Assembly: GCF_014212315.1 (NCBI RefSeq)
Contig: NZ_JACKXE010000001.1
Span: 1,736,001 to 1,800,000, forward strand
DNA length: 64,000 bases
Direction: 5' to 3'
DNA from: Nocardioides luti
GTDB taxonomy: Bacteria; Actinomycetota; Actinomycetes; Propionibacteriales; Nocardioidaceae
Below the pieces are notes generated by a model. The model made no database searches. It was not told where the DNA came from and saw only the letters and a program-made list of their open reading frames with translations. Below, piece after piece: positions 1-8,587 of the stretch. The position numbers and the translations under genes were made by a program. How positions within the stretch are numbered: position 1 is the stretch's first letter; the number at the start of each line of letters is the position of its first letter.

Positions 1-253
1 TCACCACGATCCAGAGGATCGGGAAGAACCCGAACAACCCTCCGTCGATCGCGGCGGCGATCCCCTGGCCGGCCGGCATCCCGAAGAGCACGACGGCGAC
101 CACGAGGGCCACGCCGAGGGACACCAGCCCGGCGATCCAGGCGCGCACCTTGAGCCCGCCCAGCAGCAGGAACAGCACCGCGAGCGGGATCAGGGCGCAC
201 AGGGCGCTGAGGGCGAGCGAGTCGCCGACGGCTCGCAGGTCTTGCTGGAACAT
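1..253 (-). CDS. lldP: L-lactate/glycolate permease, N-terminal part (runs off window)
   Basis: Only the first 84 residues are in the window; the gene continues beyond base 1. The start is ATG at 253, preceded by a GGGAG Shine-Dalgarno. The visible protein has two hydrophobic segments and the typical LctP-family opening, including LKVRAWIAGL followed by the GMPAGQ loop and an FFPILWIVV helix. LctP permeases import lactate or glycolate with protons. It lies 36 bp downstream of glcF on the same strand, so it is probably the last gene of the glycolate operon and supplies its substrate. Lactate is possible, but no lactate dehydrogenase gene is seen here. Family assignment is good; substrate is inferred from neighbours. 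Confidence 0.85.
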   Translation of the reverse strand, partial: MFQQDLRAVGDSLALSALCALIPLAVLFLLLGGLKVRAWIAGLVSLGVALVVAVVLFGMPAGQGIAAAIDGGLFGFFPILWIVV

Positions 254-289
254 TGCTACTCCCGAGGGTGGGTGGGGGGAACGGGCGGA

Positions 290-1684
290 TCAGGCGGAGG
301 GGTGGGTCCCCTCGCGGAGGCTGGAGGCGGGGGCGCCGCGCAGGGAGGCGTCGAGCACCTCGATCGTGTGCGCCATCCCCATCGGGTGGCCGGAGCGCTC
401 GATCGCGGCGGTGACCTGCATCAGGCACCCCGGGTTGGCGGTGACGAGCACGTCGGCACCGGTGGCCACGATGTTCGCGGCCTTGCGGTCCCCGAGCTCG
501 CGGGCGGGCTCGGGGTTGAGGATGTTGTAGATCCCGGCCGAGCCGCAGCACAGCTCGCCCTCGGCGATCTCGCGCAGCTCGAGCCCGGGGATGCCGGTGA
601 GCAGCGCGCGCGGCTGGGCGCGGACGCCCTGGGCGTGGGCCAGGTGGCAGGCGTCGTGGTAGGCCACGCTGAGCTCGAGCGGGTGCCGGGTCGCGACCGG
701 GCCGAGCTCGTCGAGGATCTCGGAGACGTCGCGGACCTTCTCGGCGAAGGCGGTGGCGCGCTCGGCGTACGCCGGGTCGTCGCCGAGCAGCCGGGCGTAG
801 TCCTTCATCGTCGACCCGCAGCCGGCCGCGTTGACGACGATCCGCTCGACGCCGGCCGCCTCGAAGGCGTCGACGATCGCCCGGGCGTAGTCCTGCGCCT
901 CGGTCTCGCGGCCGTTGTGCACCGACAGCGCGCCGCAGCAGCCCTGCTTCGGCGGGACGACGACGTCGCAGCCCTCGGCCTGCAGGACCCGGGCGGTCGC
1001 GGAGTTCACGCCGGGGAAGAACGCGCCCTGGACGCAGCCGGTCAGCAGCCCGACGACGGCGCGCCGCTCGCCGGTGGCGGTGATCCGCGGCGGCAGCGGC
1101 TCGGGGCGGCCCAGGCGCGGGGCGAGGCTCTCCATCGCGGCGAGCTGCGGGGCCATCCGCTCCAGCAGCCCGGTGCGGCGCACCGCCCGGTCGAGGCCGG
1201 TTCGCTGCAGGACCCGGAGGGGTCCGCGCAGCAGCCGCAGGCGCTTGGGGTGCGGGAAGATCGCGAAGATCAGCCCGCGCAGCGCCTTGTCCTTGGGCGC
1301 CCGCTCGTGGTTGCGCTCGACCTGCGCGCGGGTCTGCTCGATGAGGGTGTCGTACTGCACGCCCGACGGGCACGCGGTCACGCAGGCCATGCAGCCCAGG
1401 CAGGCGTCCCAGTGCGACACCATCGCGTCGTCCATGGGCTCGCCCTCGAGCCCCTCCTTCATCAGGTAGATCCGGCCGCGCGGGGAGTCCATCTCCTCGC
1501 CCCACAGGACGTACGTCGGGCAGGTGGGCAGGCAGAAGCCGCAGTGCACGCAGTCGCCGATCAGGGCGGCGTCCGGCGGGTGGTGCTCGTCGAAGGCACC
1601 GCCGGCCACGGGCATGCCGAGGTCGATCACGGCGCCCATCTCGCCGAGCGTGCCGCCGGTGTCCTGCTGGGTCGTGTCGGTCAC
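290..1684 (-). CDS. glcF: Glycolate oxidase iron-sulfur subunit GlcF
   Basis: The 464-residue protein carries electrons away from the GlcD/GlcE flavoprotein in the membrane-associated glycolate dehydrogenase. Two 4Fe-4S ferredoxin motifs are visible: C45, C48, C51, C55 (CVHCGFCLPTCP) and C95, C98, C101, C105 (CLGCMACVTACP). Two CCG-type cysteine-rich motifs follow (GCCGALSVHNGR and LCCGSAGIYN), as in heterodisulfide-reductase-like domains. The GTG start at 1684 shares one base with the glcE stop codon (TAGTG), so translation is coupled. The same frame stays open leftwards from 3112, but that upstream part is antisense-like shadow without homology, which is why the GTG at 1684 is chosen. Length fits the family, slightly longer than the E. 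coli protein. Confidence 0.93.
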   Translation of the reverse strand: MTDTTQQDTGGTLGEMGAVIDLGMPVAGGAFDEHHPPDAALIGDCVHCGFCLPTCPTYVLWGEEMDSPRGRIYLMKEGLEGEPMDDAMVSHWDACLGCMACVTACPSGVQYDTLIEQTRAQVERNHERAPKDKALRGLIFAIFPHPKRLRLLRGPLRVLQRTGLDRAVRRTGLLERMAPQLAAMESLAPRLGRPEPLPPRITATGERRAVVGLLTGCVQGAFFPGVNSATARVLQAEGCDVVVPPKQGCCGALSVHNGRETEAQDYARAIVDAFEAAGVERIVVNAAGCGSTMKDYARLLGDDPAYAERATAFAEKVRDVSEILDELGPVATRHPLELSVAYHDACHLAHAQGVRAQPRALLTGIPGLELREIAEGELCCGSAGIYNILNPEPARELGDRKAANIVATGADVLVTANPGCLMQVTAAIERSGHPMGMAHTIEVLDASLRGAPASSLREGTHPSA

Positions 1685-2949
1685 TAGATGCCTCCCACGT
1701 AGCGGCCCGGCGAGAGCCGGTGGTCGGGGTCGAACTGGTCCTTGACGCGGCGCATCAGGTCGAGCGCGGGGACCGGGCCCCAGACGTCGACGGCGGCCTT
1801 CACCGCGGCGGGTGCGTCGACGACGACGGCGGTGCCGCCGTGGCTCGCGCACGCGGCGCGCAGCCGGTCGACCGCGGCCGCGACCTCCTCGGCCGGCCGG
1901 TCGGACGGCAGGGCGGCGTAGGCCACCCCGGCGCCGGCCGAGCCCCGGACCGAGGCACCGGCGGCGCCGGCCGCGGCCAGCACGTCGGTGAGGCCGGACA
2001 GCACGAAGGTCAGCTTCAGCGCGGTGGCGCGGAGGTCGCCGGTCGCCGTCAGGTCCCAGGGGTAGGTCGCCCCCGCCGCCGGCGCGTCGGTGCCGACGGT
2101 GGCGGCGTCGCCGAGCAGGCGGCGTACGGCGTCGGCGCGGGCCACGACGCCGTCCTCGCGCCCCTCGAGCAGCACGCTCACGCTGCCGTCGCCGGCGGGC
2201 GTCCAGTCGACCTCGACGGCGGACGGGACGACCTGCGCGTGCACGACGTCCTGGCTCAGGGCGCCGGCCCGGGCGGCGTCGTCGACGGCCACCGTGACCC
2301 AGCGCCGCGCGGGCGCGACGGGGTGCAGCCGGAACGTCGCGTCGACGACCACGGCCAGCGTGCCGGCGGAGCCGATCACGAGCTTGCCGAGGTCGTAGCC
2401 CGCGACGTTCTTGACGACCTTGCCGCCGGCCTTGGCGACGACGCCGTCGGCCCGGACGACGGTGACGCCGATGAGCAGGTCGCGGGCGGTGCCGGTGGCG
2501 ACCCGGCGCGGGCCGCTGGTGTTGGCGGCGAGGGTGCCGCCGATGCTGGCGCCCGGCACGGTCTCGTCGAGGGCCAGCCACTGGCCGCCCTCGCCGACGA
2601 CCTGCTGAACGTCGGCGAGGCGGGCCCCGGCCTGGGTCGCGACGATCAGGTCTCCGGCGGCGTGCTCGAGCACCCGGTCGAGGCCGCTGACGTCGAGCAG
2701 CACGTCGGCGCTGCGGGGGGCGGTGCCCCACGAGAGCTTGGTCCCCCGGCCCCGCGGCACGACGGTGAGGCCGTGCGCGGCCGCGGCGCGGAGCACCTCG
2801 GCGACCTGGTCGGTGTCGGCCGGGCGGGCCACCAGGCCGGGGCGTACGCCGTCGACCTCGTCGCCGTCGCCGCCGTCGCGGACCTGGGCGCAGGCCGAGG
2901 CCACCGCCTCGCGGGCAGTCGCGGTCAGGGTGTCGGTGCCGGTGCCCAT
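1684..2949 (-). CDS. glcE: Glycolate oxidase FAD-binding subunit GlcE
   Basis: The 421-residue protein is the second flavin subunit of glycolate dehydrogenase. It has a PCMH-type FAD-binding fold near the N-terminus, with the glycine-rich VVPRGRGTKLSWG at about residues 63-75, then NTSGPRR and AGYDLGKLVIGSAGTL motifs typical of GlcE. It lacks the longer GlcD catalytic cap. The ATG start at 2949 overlaps the glcD stop (ATGA), and the gene ends in a one-base overlap with glcF, so D, E and F are translated as a block. The frame is open further upstream, but that part lies inside glcD. Confidence 0.92.
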   Translation of the reverse strand: MGTGTDTLTATAREAVASACAQVRDGGDGDEVDGVRPGLVARPADTDQVAEVLRAAAAHGLTVVPRGRGTKLSWGTAPRSADVLLDVSGLDRVLEHAAGDLIVATQAGARLADVQQVVGEGGQWLALDETVPGASIGGTLAANTSGPRRVATGTARDLLIGVTVVRADGVVAKAGGKVVKNVAGYDLGKLVIGSAGTLAVVVDATFRLHPVAPARRWVTVAVDDAARAGALSQDVVHAQVVPSAVEVDWTPAGDGSVSVLLEGREDGVVARADAVRRLLGDAATVGTDAPAAGATYPWDLTATGDLRATALKLTFVLSGLTDVLAAAGAAGASVRGSAGAGVAYAALPSDRPAEEVAAAVDRLRAACASHGGTAVVVDAPAAVKAAVDVWGPVPALDLMRRVKDQFDPDHRLSPGRYVGGI

Positions 2950-4451
2950 CAGAAGACCTCCGCCAGCCCGGCCTGCTGCAGCGGGTGCGCGGCCTTCTTG
3001 CGACCGGGCACCTCCCCGCACAGGCGCGGGGTCGGGAAGACCTTGCCGGGGTTGGAGATGTTCTGCGGGTCGAAGGCGCAGCGGACCAGCTGCATGGTGT
3101 CGAGGTCGTCATCGGTGTACATGCGCGGCATGTACTTCGCCTTGTCCATGCCGACGCCGTGCTCGCCGGTGATCGAGCCGCCGTGCTCGATGCAGAGGTC
3201 GAGGATCGCGCCGCTGACCTTCTCGGCCGCGTCGCCGGCGCCCTCGACCGCGTCGTCGAACAGCACCAGCGGGTGCAGGTTGCCGTCGCCGGCGTGGAAG
3301 ACGTTGGCCACGCGGACGCCGCTCTCCCGGGACAGGTCGGCGATCGCCTTGAGCACCTCGGGCAGCGCGGTGCGCGGGATGACGCCGTCCTGGACGATGT
3401 AGTCGGGGCTGATCCGGCCGACGGCCGCGAAGGCGGACTTGCGGCCCTTCCAGATCAGCGCGCGCTCGGCCGGGTCGGTCGCGAGGCGCTGCTCGAAGGA
3501 GCCGTTCTCCTCGCACAGCCGGGCGACCTCGGCGTACTCCTGCTCGACCTCGACGGCCGCACCGTCGAGCTCGATGACGAGCACGGCGCCGGCGCCGTCC
3601 GGGTAGTTGCAGTGCACGGCGGCCTCGGCGGCCTCGATCGCGAGCGCGTCCATCATCTCGATCGCGGCCGGCACGATGCCGGCGGAGATGATCGCGGAGG
3701 TGGCGGCGCCGGCCTGGTCGGTGGTCTCGAAGCCGACGAGGATCGTGCGGACCTCCTCGGGCAGCCGGACCAGCCGGACGGTCGTCGAGGTGACGACCCC
3801 CAGGGTGCCCTCGGAGCCGACGACGGCGCCGAGGAGGTCGTAGCCGGGGCTGTCGGGCGCGGCCCCACCGAGCGCCACGGTGTCGCCCTGCGGCGTCACG
3901 AAGTCGGCGCCGAGCACGTGGTTGGTCGTGAAGCCGTACTTCAGGCAGTGCGCGCCACCGGAGTTCTCCGCGACGTTGCCCCCGATCGAGCAGATCTGCT
4001 GGCTCGACGGGTCGGGGGCGTAGTAGTAGCCGTGCGGCGTGGCTGCGCGCGTGACGTCGAGGTTGATGACCCCGGGCTCGACGACGGCGCGCTGGTCGGC
4101 ACGGCGTACGTCGGTGATCGCGCGCATCCGCGAGGTCACGACGAGCACGCCCTCGGCGTGCGGGAGCGCGCCGCCGGACAGGCCGGTGCCGGAGCCGCGG
4201 GCGACGAACGGGACGCCGTGCTCGGCGCAGGTGCGGACGATCGCGGCGAGCTGGGCGGCGTCCTCGGGCACGACGACGAGCGCCGGCGTGACCCGGTAGT
4301 GCGCCAGGCCGTCGCACTCGTAGGTGCGCAGCTGCGCCCGGTCGGTGATGACCCCGGCGGCCGGGAGCAGCTCCCGGGCCCGCGCGGCCACCGCGTCGAT
4401 GCCGGTGCGCGTCGCCGTGCCGGTGGCCGCCCCGGTCGCCTGCGTCGTCAT
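2949..4451 (-). CDS. glcD: Glycolate oxidase catalytic FAD subunit GlcD
   Basis: The 500-residue protein of the FAD-linked oxidase family (FAD_binding_4 then FAD-oxidase C) oxidises glycolate to glyoxylate. The FAD-binding loop VARGSGTGLSGG is near residue 85. The SSQQICSIGGNVAENSGG stretch and the C-terminal VFHAGDGNLHP and GSITGEHGVG motifs are diagnostic. The length matches GlcD of enteric bacteria (about 499). It starts with ATG 5 bp after the glcG stop and overlaps glcE by 4 bp. D-lactate dehydrogenases belong to the same family, but the presence of E, F, G and malate synthase favours glycolate. Confidence 0.93.
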   Translation of the reverse strand: MTTQATGAATGTATRTGIDAVAARARELLPAAGVITDRAQLRTYECDGLAHYRVTPALVVVPEDAAQLAAIVRTCAEHGVPFVARGSGTGLSGGALPHAEGVLVVTSRMRAITDVRRADQRAVVEPGVINLDVTRAATPHGYYYAPDPSSQQICSIGGNVAENSGGAHCLKYGFTTNHVLGADFVTPQGDTVALGGAAPDSPGYDLLGAVVGSEGTLGVVTSTTVRLVRLPEEVRTILVGFETTDQAGAATSAIISAGIVPAAIEMMDALAIEAAEAAVHCNYPDGAGAVLVIELDGAAVEVEQEYAEVARLCEENGSFEQRLATDPAERALIWKGRKSAFAAVGRISPDYIVQDGVIPRTALPEVLKAIADLSRESGVRVANVFHAGDGNLHPLVLFDDAVEGAGDAAEKVSGAILDLCIEHGGSITGEHGVGMDKAKYMPRMYTDDDLDTMQLVRCAFDPQNISNPGKVFPTPRLCGEVPGRKKAAHPLQQAGLAEVF

Positions 4452-4456
4452 CGCGG

Positions 4457-4882
4457 TCAGCCGGTCTCGGCGGTCAGGCCGGCGCCCTCGATGCCGGCCA
4501 CCGCCGCGGCCTCGTCGTTGTCGGAGGTGTCGCCCGTGACCCCGACCGCGCCGACCAGGGCGCCGTCCGCGTCGCGGACCAGGACGCCGCCGGGCACCGG
4601 GACCAGCGCGCCGCCGACGGCCGAGGTGACGGCGGCGATGAAGTACGGCTGCTGCTCGGCGCGGGCCATGAGCGCCCGGGAGCCGAGGCCCAGGGAGAGC
4701 GCGCCGTGCGCCTTGCCGAAGCCGATCTCGAAGCGCTTCATCGAGGAGCCGTCCTCGCGCTCGACGGCGACCACGTGGCCACCGGCGTCGAGCACGACCA
4801 CGGTCATCGGCTTGAAGCCTGCGGTGGCGGCGTGGGCACGCGTCCCGGCGATGATCGCGCGGGCGGTGTCGAGGGTGATCAC
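4457..4882 (-). CDS. glcG: GlcG/HbpS family protein in the glycolate operon
   Basis: This 141-residue protein of the GlcG/HbpS family (PF03928) is a single globular domain with no signal peptide. The family features seen are the central MTVVVLDAGGHVVAVERED strand pair and the C-terminal GAVGVTGDTSDNDEAAA loop. GlcG is encoded in the E. coli glc operon but its biochemical role is not established; the Streptomyces relative HbpS binds haem. Position between glcB and glcD repeats the classical glc arrangement. The start is GTG at 4882, supported by a GAGAGGA Shine-Dalgarno in the 31-bp gap after glcB. Function in glycolate use is inferred from context only. Confidence 0.88.
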   Translation of the reverse strand: MITLDTARAIIAGTRAHAATAGFKPMTVVVLDAGGHVVAVEREDGSSMKRFEIGFGKAHGALSLGLGSRALMARAEQQPYFIAAVTSAVGGALVPVPGGVLVRDADGALVGAVGVTGDTSDNDEAAAVAGIEGAGLTAETG

Positions 4883-4913
4883 GGGCGGTTCCTCTCGTCG
4901 TGCTGCGGGCGGG

Positions 4914-7082
4914 TCATGCGGAGTGCGCCTTCACCGCGGCGCGGCGGCGGTGCAGGATCGGCTCGGTGTAGCCGCTCGGCTGGGCGAGCCCCTCGAGCAC
5001 CAGCTCGCGGGCGGCGGCGAAGGCCTCGCCGTCGAAGGTCGGCGCCATCGGGACGTACGTCGGGTCGCCGGCGTTCTGCTCGTCGACGACGGCCGCCATC
5101 CGGCGCAGCGTCTCGTCGACCTGCTCGGCGGTGACGACGCCGTGGTGCAGCCAGTTCGCGACGTGCTGGGCGGAGATCCGGCAGGTCGCCCGGTCCTCCA
5201 TCAGCGCCTCGCCGGTGATGTCGGGGACCTTCGAGCAGCCGACGCCCGCGTCGACCCAGCGGACGACGTACCCGAGCAGGCTCTGCAGGTTGTTGTCGAT
5301 CTCGGCCTGGCGGTCCTCGGCGGACCAGTCGTCCGGGTCGCCGAGCGGGACCTGGAGCAGCTGCTCGCGCTCCCGGCGGCGGCCGCCGGCGCGGAGCTCC
5401 TCCTGGCGCGCGCGCACGTCGACCTGGTGGTAGTGCAGCGCGTGCACGGTGGCGGCGGTCGGGGACGGCACCCAGGCGCAGGTGGCACCCGCCTGCGGGT
5501 GGCCGATCTTGGCCTCCAGCATGTCGGCGAGGCTGTCCGGCGCCGCCCACATGCCCTTGCCGATCTGGGCGCGGCCGAGCAGGCCGCACTCGAGCCCGAT
5601 GTCGACGTTGAGGTCCTCGTAGGCCGCGATCCAGGTCTCGGACTTCATGGCGGCCTTGCGGACCACCGGCCCGGCCTGCATCGAGGTGTGGATCTCGTCG
5701 CCGGTGCGGTCGAGGAAGCCGGTGTTGATGAAGGCGACCCGCTCGCGGGCCTCGGCGATGCAGGCCTTGAGGTTGAGCGTCGTGCGTCGCTCCTCGTCCA
5801 TGATGCCGACCTTGATCGTGAGCCGGGGCAGGCCGAGCAGCTCCTCGACGCGGCCGAAGAGCTCGACCGCGAAGGCGACCTCGTCGGGTCCGTGCATCTT
5901 GGGCTTGACGACGTACATCGAGCCCGTGCGGGAGTTGGCCAGCTCGGCGTCGCCGCGCAGGTCCACGAGGCTGCCGAGCGCGGTCATGATCGCGTCGAGG
6001 ATGCCCTCGGGGACCTCGTTCCCGTCGCGGTCGAGGACCGCGTCGGTGGTCATCAGGTGGCCGACCTGGCGGATGAAGAGCAGCGAGCGGCCGCGCAGCG
6101 TGACGTCCTCGCCGCCGAGGCGGGTGTAGGTGCGGTCGGGGTTCATCGACCGCGTGAAGGTCTCGCCGTTCTTGGTGACCTCCTGGGACAGGGTGCCCGC
6201 CATCAGCTCGCGCCAGTTGCGGTAGCCCAGCACCTTGTCCTCGGCGTCGACGGCCGCCACGGAGTCCTCGAGGTCCATGATCGTGGACACCGCGGACTCG
6301 AGGAGCAGGTCCTTGACGCCGGCCGCGTCGGTCTCGCCGATCGGGTCCTCGGGGTCGACCTGGATCTCGACGTGCAGGCCGTGGTGGACCAGCAGCACGG
6401 CCTCGGGCGAGCCGGCCTCGCCGCGGAAGCCGACCAGCTGGCCGGCGTCGGCGAGCCGCACCGGGTCGCCGCCGACGGTCGCCACGAAGCCGTCGTCGTC
6501 CACGGCGTACGCCGTCACGTCGGCGTGCGAGCCGGAGGCCAGCGCGAAGTGCTCGTCGAGGAAGGCGCGGCCCCGGGCGATGACCTCGTCGCCGCGGGTC
6601 TTGTTGTAGGTGTCGCCGGGCGCCATGTCGCCGTCCTGCGCGATGACGTCGGTGCCGTAGAGCGCGTCGTAGAGCGAGCCCCACCGGGCGTTCACGGCGT
6701 TCGTCGCGAAGCGGGCGTTGAGCAGCGGCACGACCAGCTGGGGTCCGGCGATCCGGGCGACCTCGTCGTCGACGTCGGCGGTGGTGACCGCGACGTCGGC
6801 GGGCTCGTCGCGCAGGTAGCCGATCTCGCGCAGGAGGTCGGCGTACGCCGTGGGGTCGGGCGTGCCGGGGTGGGCGCGGTGCCACTCGTCGAGCTGCGCC
6901 TGCAGCGCGTCGCGGTGGGCCAGCAGCTCACGGTTGCGCGGCGCCAGGTCGTGGATGATCGCCGCGGCGCCGGCCCAGAACGCCTCGGGCTCCACCCCGG
7001 AGCCCGGCAGCGCCTCCTCGGTCACGAAGCGGTGCAGCACCTCCGCCACGTCGAGCCCGGCCACCTGCACACGATCCGTCAC
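4914..7082 (-). CDS. glcB: Malate synthase G
   Basis: The 722-residue enzyme condenses glyoxylate with acetyl-CoA to malate, completing glycolate assimilation. Its length equals the G isoform (E. coli 723) and not the shorter A form. Seen motifs are [10 protein letters not shown] with the catalytic arginine, [12 protein letters not shown] and [14 protein letters not shown] with the Mg-binding acids, and [12 protein letters not shown] chose GTG 7082 because GGAGG lies 7 nt upstream. Another in-frame GTG at 7106 adds 8 residues, but it lies inside an operator-like palindrome and has no ribosome site. It is the first gene of the glc operon, with promoter and regulator sites in the upstream gap. 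Confidence 0.95.
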   Translation of the reverse strand: MTDRVQVAGLDVAEVLHRFVTEEALPGSGVEPEAFWAGAAAIIHDLAPRNRELLAHRDALQAQLDEWHRAHPGTPDPTAYADLLREIGYLRDEPADVAVTTADVDDEVARIAGPQLVVPLLNARFATNAVNARWGSLYDALYGTDVIAQDGDMAPGDTYNKTRGDEVIARGRAFLDEHFALASGSHADVTAYAVDDDGFVATVGGDPVRLADAGQLVGFRGEAGSPEAVLLVHHGLHVEIQVDPEDPIGETDAAGVKDLLLESAVSTIMDLEDSVAAVDAEDKVLGYRNWRELMAGTLSQEVTKNGETFTRSMNPDRTYTRLGGEDVTLRGRSLLFIRQVGHLMTTDAVLDRDGNEVPEGILDAIMTALGSLVDLRGDAELANSRTGSMYVVKPKMHGPDEVAFAVELFGRVEELLGLPRLTIKVGIMDEERRTTLNLKACIAEARERVAFINTGFLDRTGDEIHTSMQAGPVVRKAAMKSETWIAAYEDLNVDIGLECGLLGRAQIGKGMWAAPDSLADMLEAKIGHPQAGATCAWVPSPTAATVHALHYHQVDVRARQEELRAGGRRREREQLLQVPLGDPDDWSAEDRQAEIDNNLQSLLGYVVRWVDAGVGCSKVPDITGEALMEDRATCRISAQHVANWLHHGVVTAEQVDETLRRMAAVVDEQNAGDPTYVPMAPTFDGEAFAAARELVLEGLAQPSGYTEPILHRRRAAVKAHSA

Positions 7083-7100
7083 GCTGACGCCTCCATCATC

Positions 7101-7115
7101 TTCCACATCGTGGAA
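7101..7115. promoter_or_regulatory. Palindromic operator-like site upstream of glcB
   Basis: TTCCACATCGTGGAA is a 6-bp inverted repeat with a 3-bp spacer. It lies just downstream of the predicted glcB transcription start (about +14 to +28), where a bound repressor would block elongation. The size and TTCCA/TGGAA arms resemble IclR-family sites, the family that controls glyoxylate genes in many bacteria. The regulator itself is not in the window. Confidence 0.5.
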
Positions 7116-7135
7116 TGAATGTTCTGTCCTTTGGA

Positions 7136-7164
7136 ACCCTAGGGGCTGCGCCCGCCGGGAGCAA
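7136..7164 (-). promoter_or_regulatory. Promoter of the glcB operon
   Basis: On the minus strand a TTGCTC -35 box (7164-7159) and a TAGGGT -10 box (7141-7136) are separated by exactly 17 bp. Transcription would start near 7129, about 47 nt before the glcB GTG. It fits housekeeping sigma consensus for actinomycetes. Confidence 0.6.
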
Positions 7165-7172
7165 CGCCCCTA

Positions 7173-7188
7173 CGTGACCGCGATCACG
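7173..7188. promoter_or_regulatory. CRP/GlxR-type site upstream of glcB
   Basis: CGTGACCGCGATCACG fits GTGA-N6-TCAC, the core of CRP and GlxR sites. Its centre is about 51 bp upstream of the predicted glcB start, an activator-compatible place. GlxR of Corynebacterium is known to regulate the malate synthase gene aceB. It could also serve the rightward gene starting at 7225. Confidence 0.5.
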
Positions 7189-7224
7189 TCATTTCATGCG
7201 TCGGAGGCCACTACGGTGACCGCC

Positions 7225-7692
7225 ATGGGCCTCCTGACTCCGCTCGCCGTGCGCATCGGCGCCCTCTCCTGGATGCCGAAGCTGCTCCCCCAGGTCGTCA
7301 CCGTGGACACCACGCTCCAGCGCGTGACGAGGGGCCGGGTGAGCATCCTCGACATCGCCGGGCTGCCGAACCTCACGCTCACCGTCCCCGGCCGCAAGAG
7401 CGGGATCCCGCGCAGCACCCCGCTGCTCTGCGTGCCGCACGACGGCACCTGGCTGATCGCCGGCTCCTACTTCGGCGGCCCGAAGATGCCGCTGTGGGTG
7501 CACAACCTGCGCGCGACCGACACCGCGCAGATCTCGGTCGGCGGGCGGTCGGTGACCGTGCGCTGGCGCGAGCTCGAGGGCGAGGAGCGCGCGCGGATGT
7601 GGCAGGTCATGCTGCGGACCTGGCCCAACTACGCGAAGTACGAGGAGCGGACCGACCGGCTGATCCCGGTCTTCCAGCTCGACCGCGCCTGA
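7225..7692 (+). CDS. Deazaflavin-dependent nitroreductase-family protein (Ddn-like)
   Basis: The 155-residue protein belongs to the actinobacterial F420/FMN-binding nitroreductase family related to M. tuberculosis Ddn. Seen are the LTLTVPGRKSGIPRSTPLL core, where GRKSG contacts the cofactor phosphate, then WLIAGSYFGGPKMPLWVHNL and a C-terminal FPNY-like segment (WPNYAKYEERTDR). Such split-barrel enzymes reduce quinones or other substrates with reduced F420. It faces right, divergent from glcB, with 142 bp between the two start codons. I start it at ATG 7225; the same frame is open from 6850, but that part overlaps glcB antisense. Cofactor is inferred from family; substrate unknown. Confidence 0.85.
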   Translation: MGLLTPLAVRIGALSWMPKLLPQVVTVDTTLQRVTRGRVSILDIAGLPNLTLTVPGRKSGIPRSTPLLCVPHDGTWLIAGSYFGGPKMPLWVHNLRATDTAQISVGGRSVTVRWRELEGEERARMWQVMLRTWPNYAKYEERTDRLIPVFQLDRA

Positions 7693-7711
7693 GGGACGTC
7701 GACGCCTCGGC

Positions 7712-8548
7712 TCAGCGGAGGTGGCTGGCGCCGTTGAAGTCCAGCACCGCCCCGGAGGCCCACTCGGCGCCGGGCTCGGCGAGCGCCAGCACCGCGCCCG
7801 CGACCTCCTCGGGCGTCGCGACCCGGTCGAAGGGGCTCTGCGCGCGGATCGCGTCGCCCTCGGGCCCGTCGAGCAGCTGGGCCGCCATGTCGGTCGCGAT
7901 GAACCCCGGCGCGATGCTCACTACCCCGATGCCGTGCGGGGCCAGGGCGACCGCCATCGACTGGCCGAAGGCGTGCAGGGCGGCTTTGCTGGCGCCGTAC
8001 GCCGGCACGTGCGGCTCGCCGCGGTAGGCGCCGCGCGACCCGACGTTGACGACCCGGCCGACGGGCACGCCCTCCGCGGGCGGGGTCGCCATCATCGCGC
8101 GGGCGACGCAGAAGGTCAGGTTGGCCGGGCCCATGAGGTTCGTCGCGAGCGTGGTCTGCCAGGCGGCGACCCACTCGTCGTATCCCACGTCGGTGATCCG
8201 GTGGTCGCCGCGCCGGCCGCGACCCTGCGCGGGGTCGAGGAACAGCGCGGCGTTGTTCACCAGCACGTCCACCCGGCCGAGGTGCTCGGCGGCGCGGTCC
8301 GCCAGGGCGCGGGTGGCCTCGGGGTCGGACAGGTCGGCGGCGAAGGCCAGGTGTCCCTCGCCGTGCAGGCCGGCCAGCACCTCCTCCGCCCGCTCGCGCG
8401 CCGCGTTGTAGTGCACGACCACCCGGTCGCCGCGCTCCGCGAAGCAGGCCGCCACCGCGGCGCCGACCCCACGGGAGGCGCCGGTGACGAGCACCCCGCG
8501 GGAGGACGGCTCGGCGGGACGGTCGGGGTCGACGGCGCGGTGGGTCAT
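7712..8548 (-). CDS. Short-chain dehydrogenase/reductase
   Basis: The 278-residue classical SDR with an NAD(P) fold uses an unknown substrate. The TGASRGVGAAVA cofactor loop lies at about residues 22-33, VLVNNAALF is the NNAG-type motif, and the catalytic set is the serine of VNVGSRGAYRG plus YGASK (YxxxK). A basic residue after the glycine loop suggests NADPH. It ends 20 bp from the convergent Ddn-like gene. The ATG at 8548 has no Shine-Dalgarno but has TAGGCT 7 nt upstream, so the mRNA is probably leaderless. It is divergent from the metallophosphoesterase gene, with only 39 bp between start codons. Confidence 0.88.
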   Translation of the reverse strand: MTHRAVDPDRPAEPSSRGVLVTGASRGVGAAVAACFAERGDRVVVHYNAARERAEEVLAGLHGEGHLAFAADLSDPEATRALADRAAEHLGRVDVLVNNAALFLDPAQGRGRRGDHRITDVGYDEWVAAWQTTLATNLMGPANLTFCVARAMMATPPAEGVPVGRVVNVGSRGAYRGEPHVPAYGASKAALHAFGQSMAVALAPHGIGVVSIAPGFIATDMAAQLLDGPEGDAIRAQSPFDRVATPEEVAGAVLALAEPGAEWASGAVLDFNGASHLR

Positions 8549-8555
8549 GCCGTGC

Positions 8556-8561
8556 AGCCTA
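8556..8561 (-). promoter_or_regulatory. -10 box (leaderless) of the SDR gene
   Basis: TAGGCT on the minus strand, 7 nt before ATG 8548, with no ribosome-binding sequence between. Confidence 0.55.
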
Positions 8562-8575
8562 GGAGGCACGCCCGC

Positions 8576-8581
8576 TAGCGT
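8576..8581 (+). promoter_or_regulatory. -10 box (leaderless) of the metallophosphoesterase gene
   Basis: TAGCGT, 6 nt before GTG 8588. It is only 14 bp from the opposing -10 box at 8556-8561, so both promoters overlap. Confidence 0.55.
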
Positions 8582-8587
8582 GGCGCC

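Noticed and set aside
290..3112. A 940-residue GlcF-containing protein
   Set aside because: Only the part after GTG 1684 resembles GlcF; the preceding residues are an Arg-rich shadow of glcE.
2985..7118. A 1377-codon open frame on the plus strand across the glc operon
   Set aside because: It is the antisense shadow of glcB, glcG and glcD, which have full family motifs on the minus strand; composition is the Gly/Asp/Val/Arg pattern of GC-rich shadow frames.
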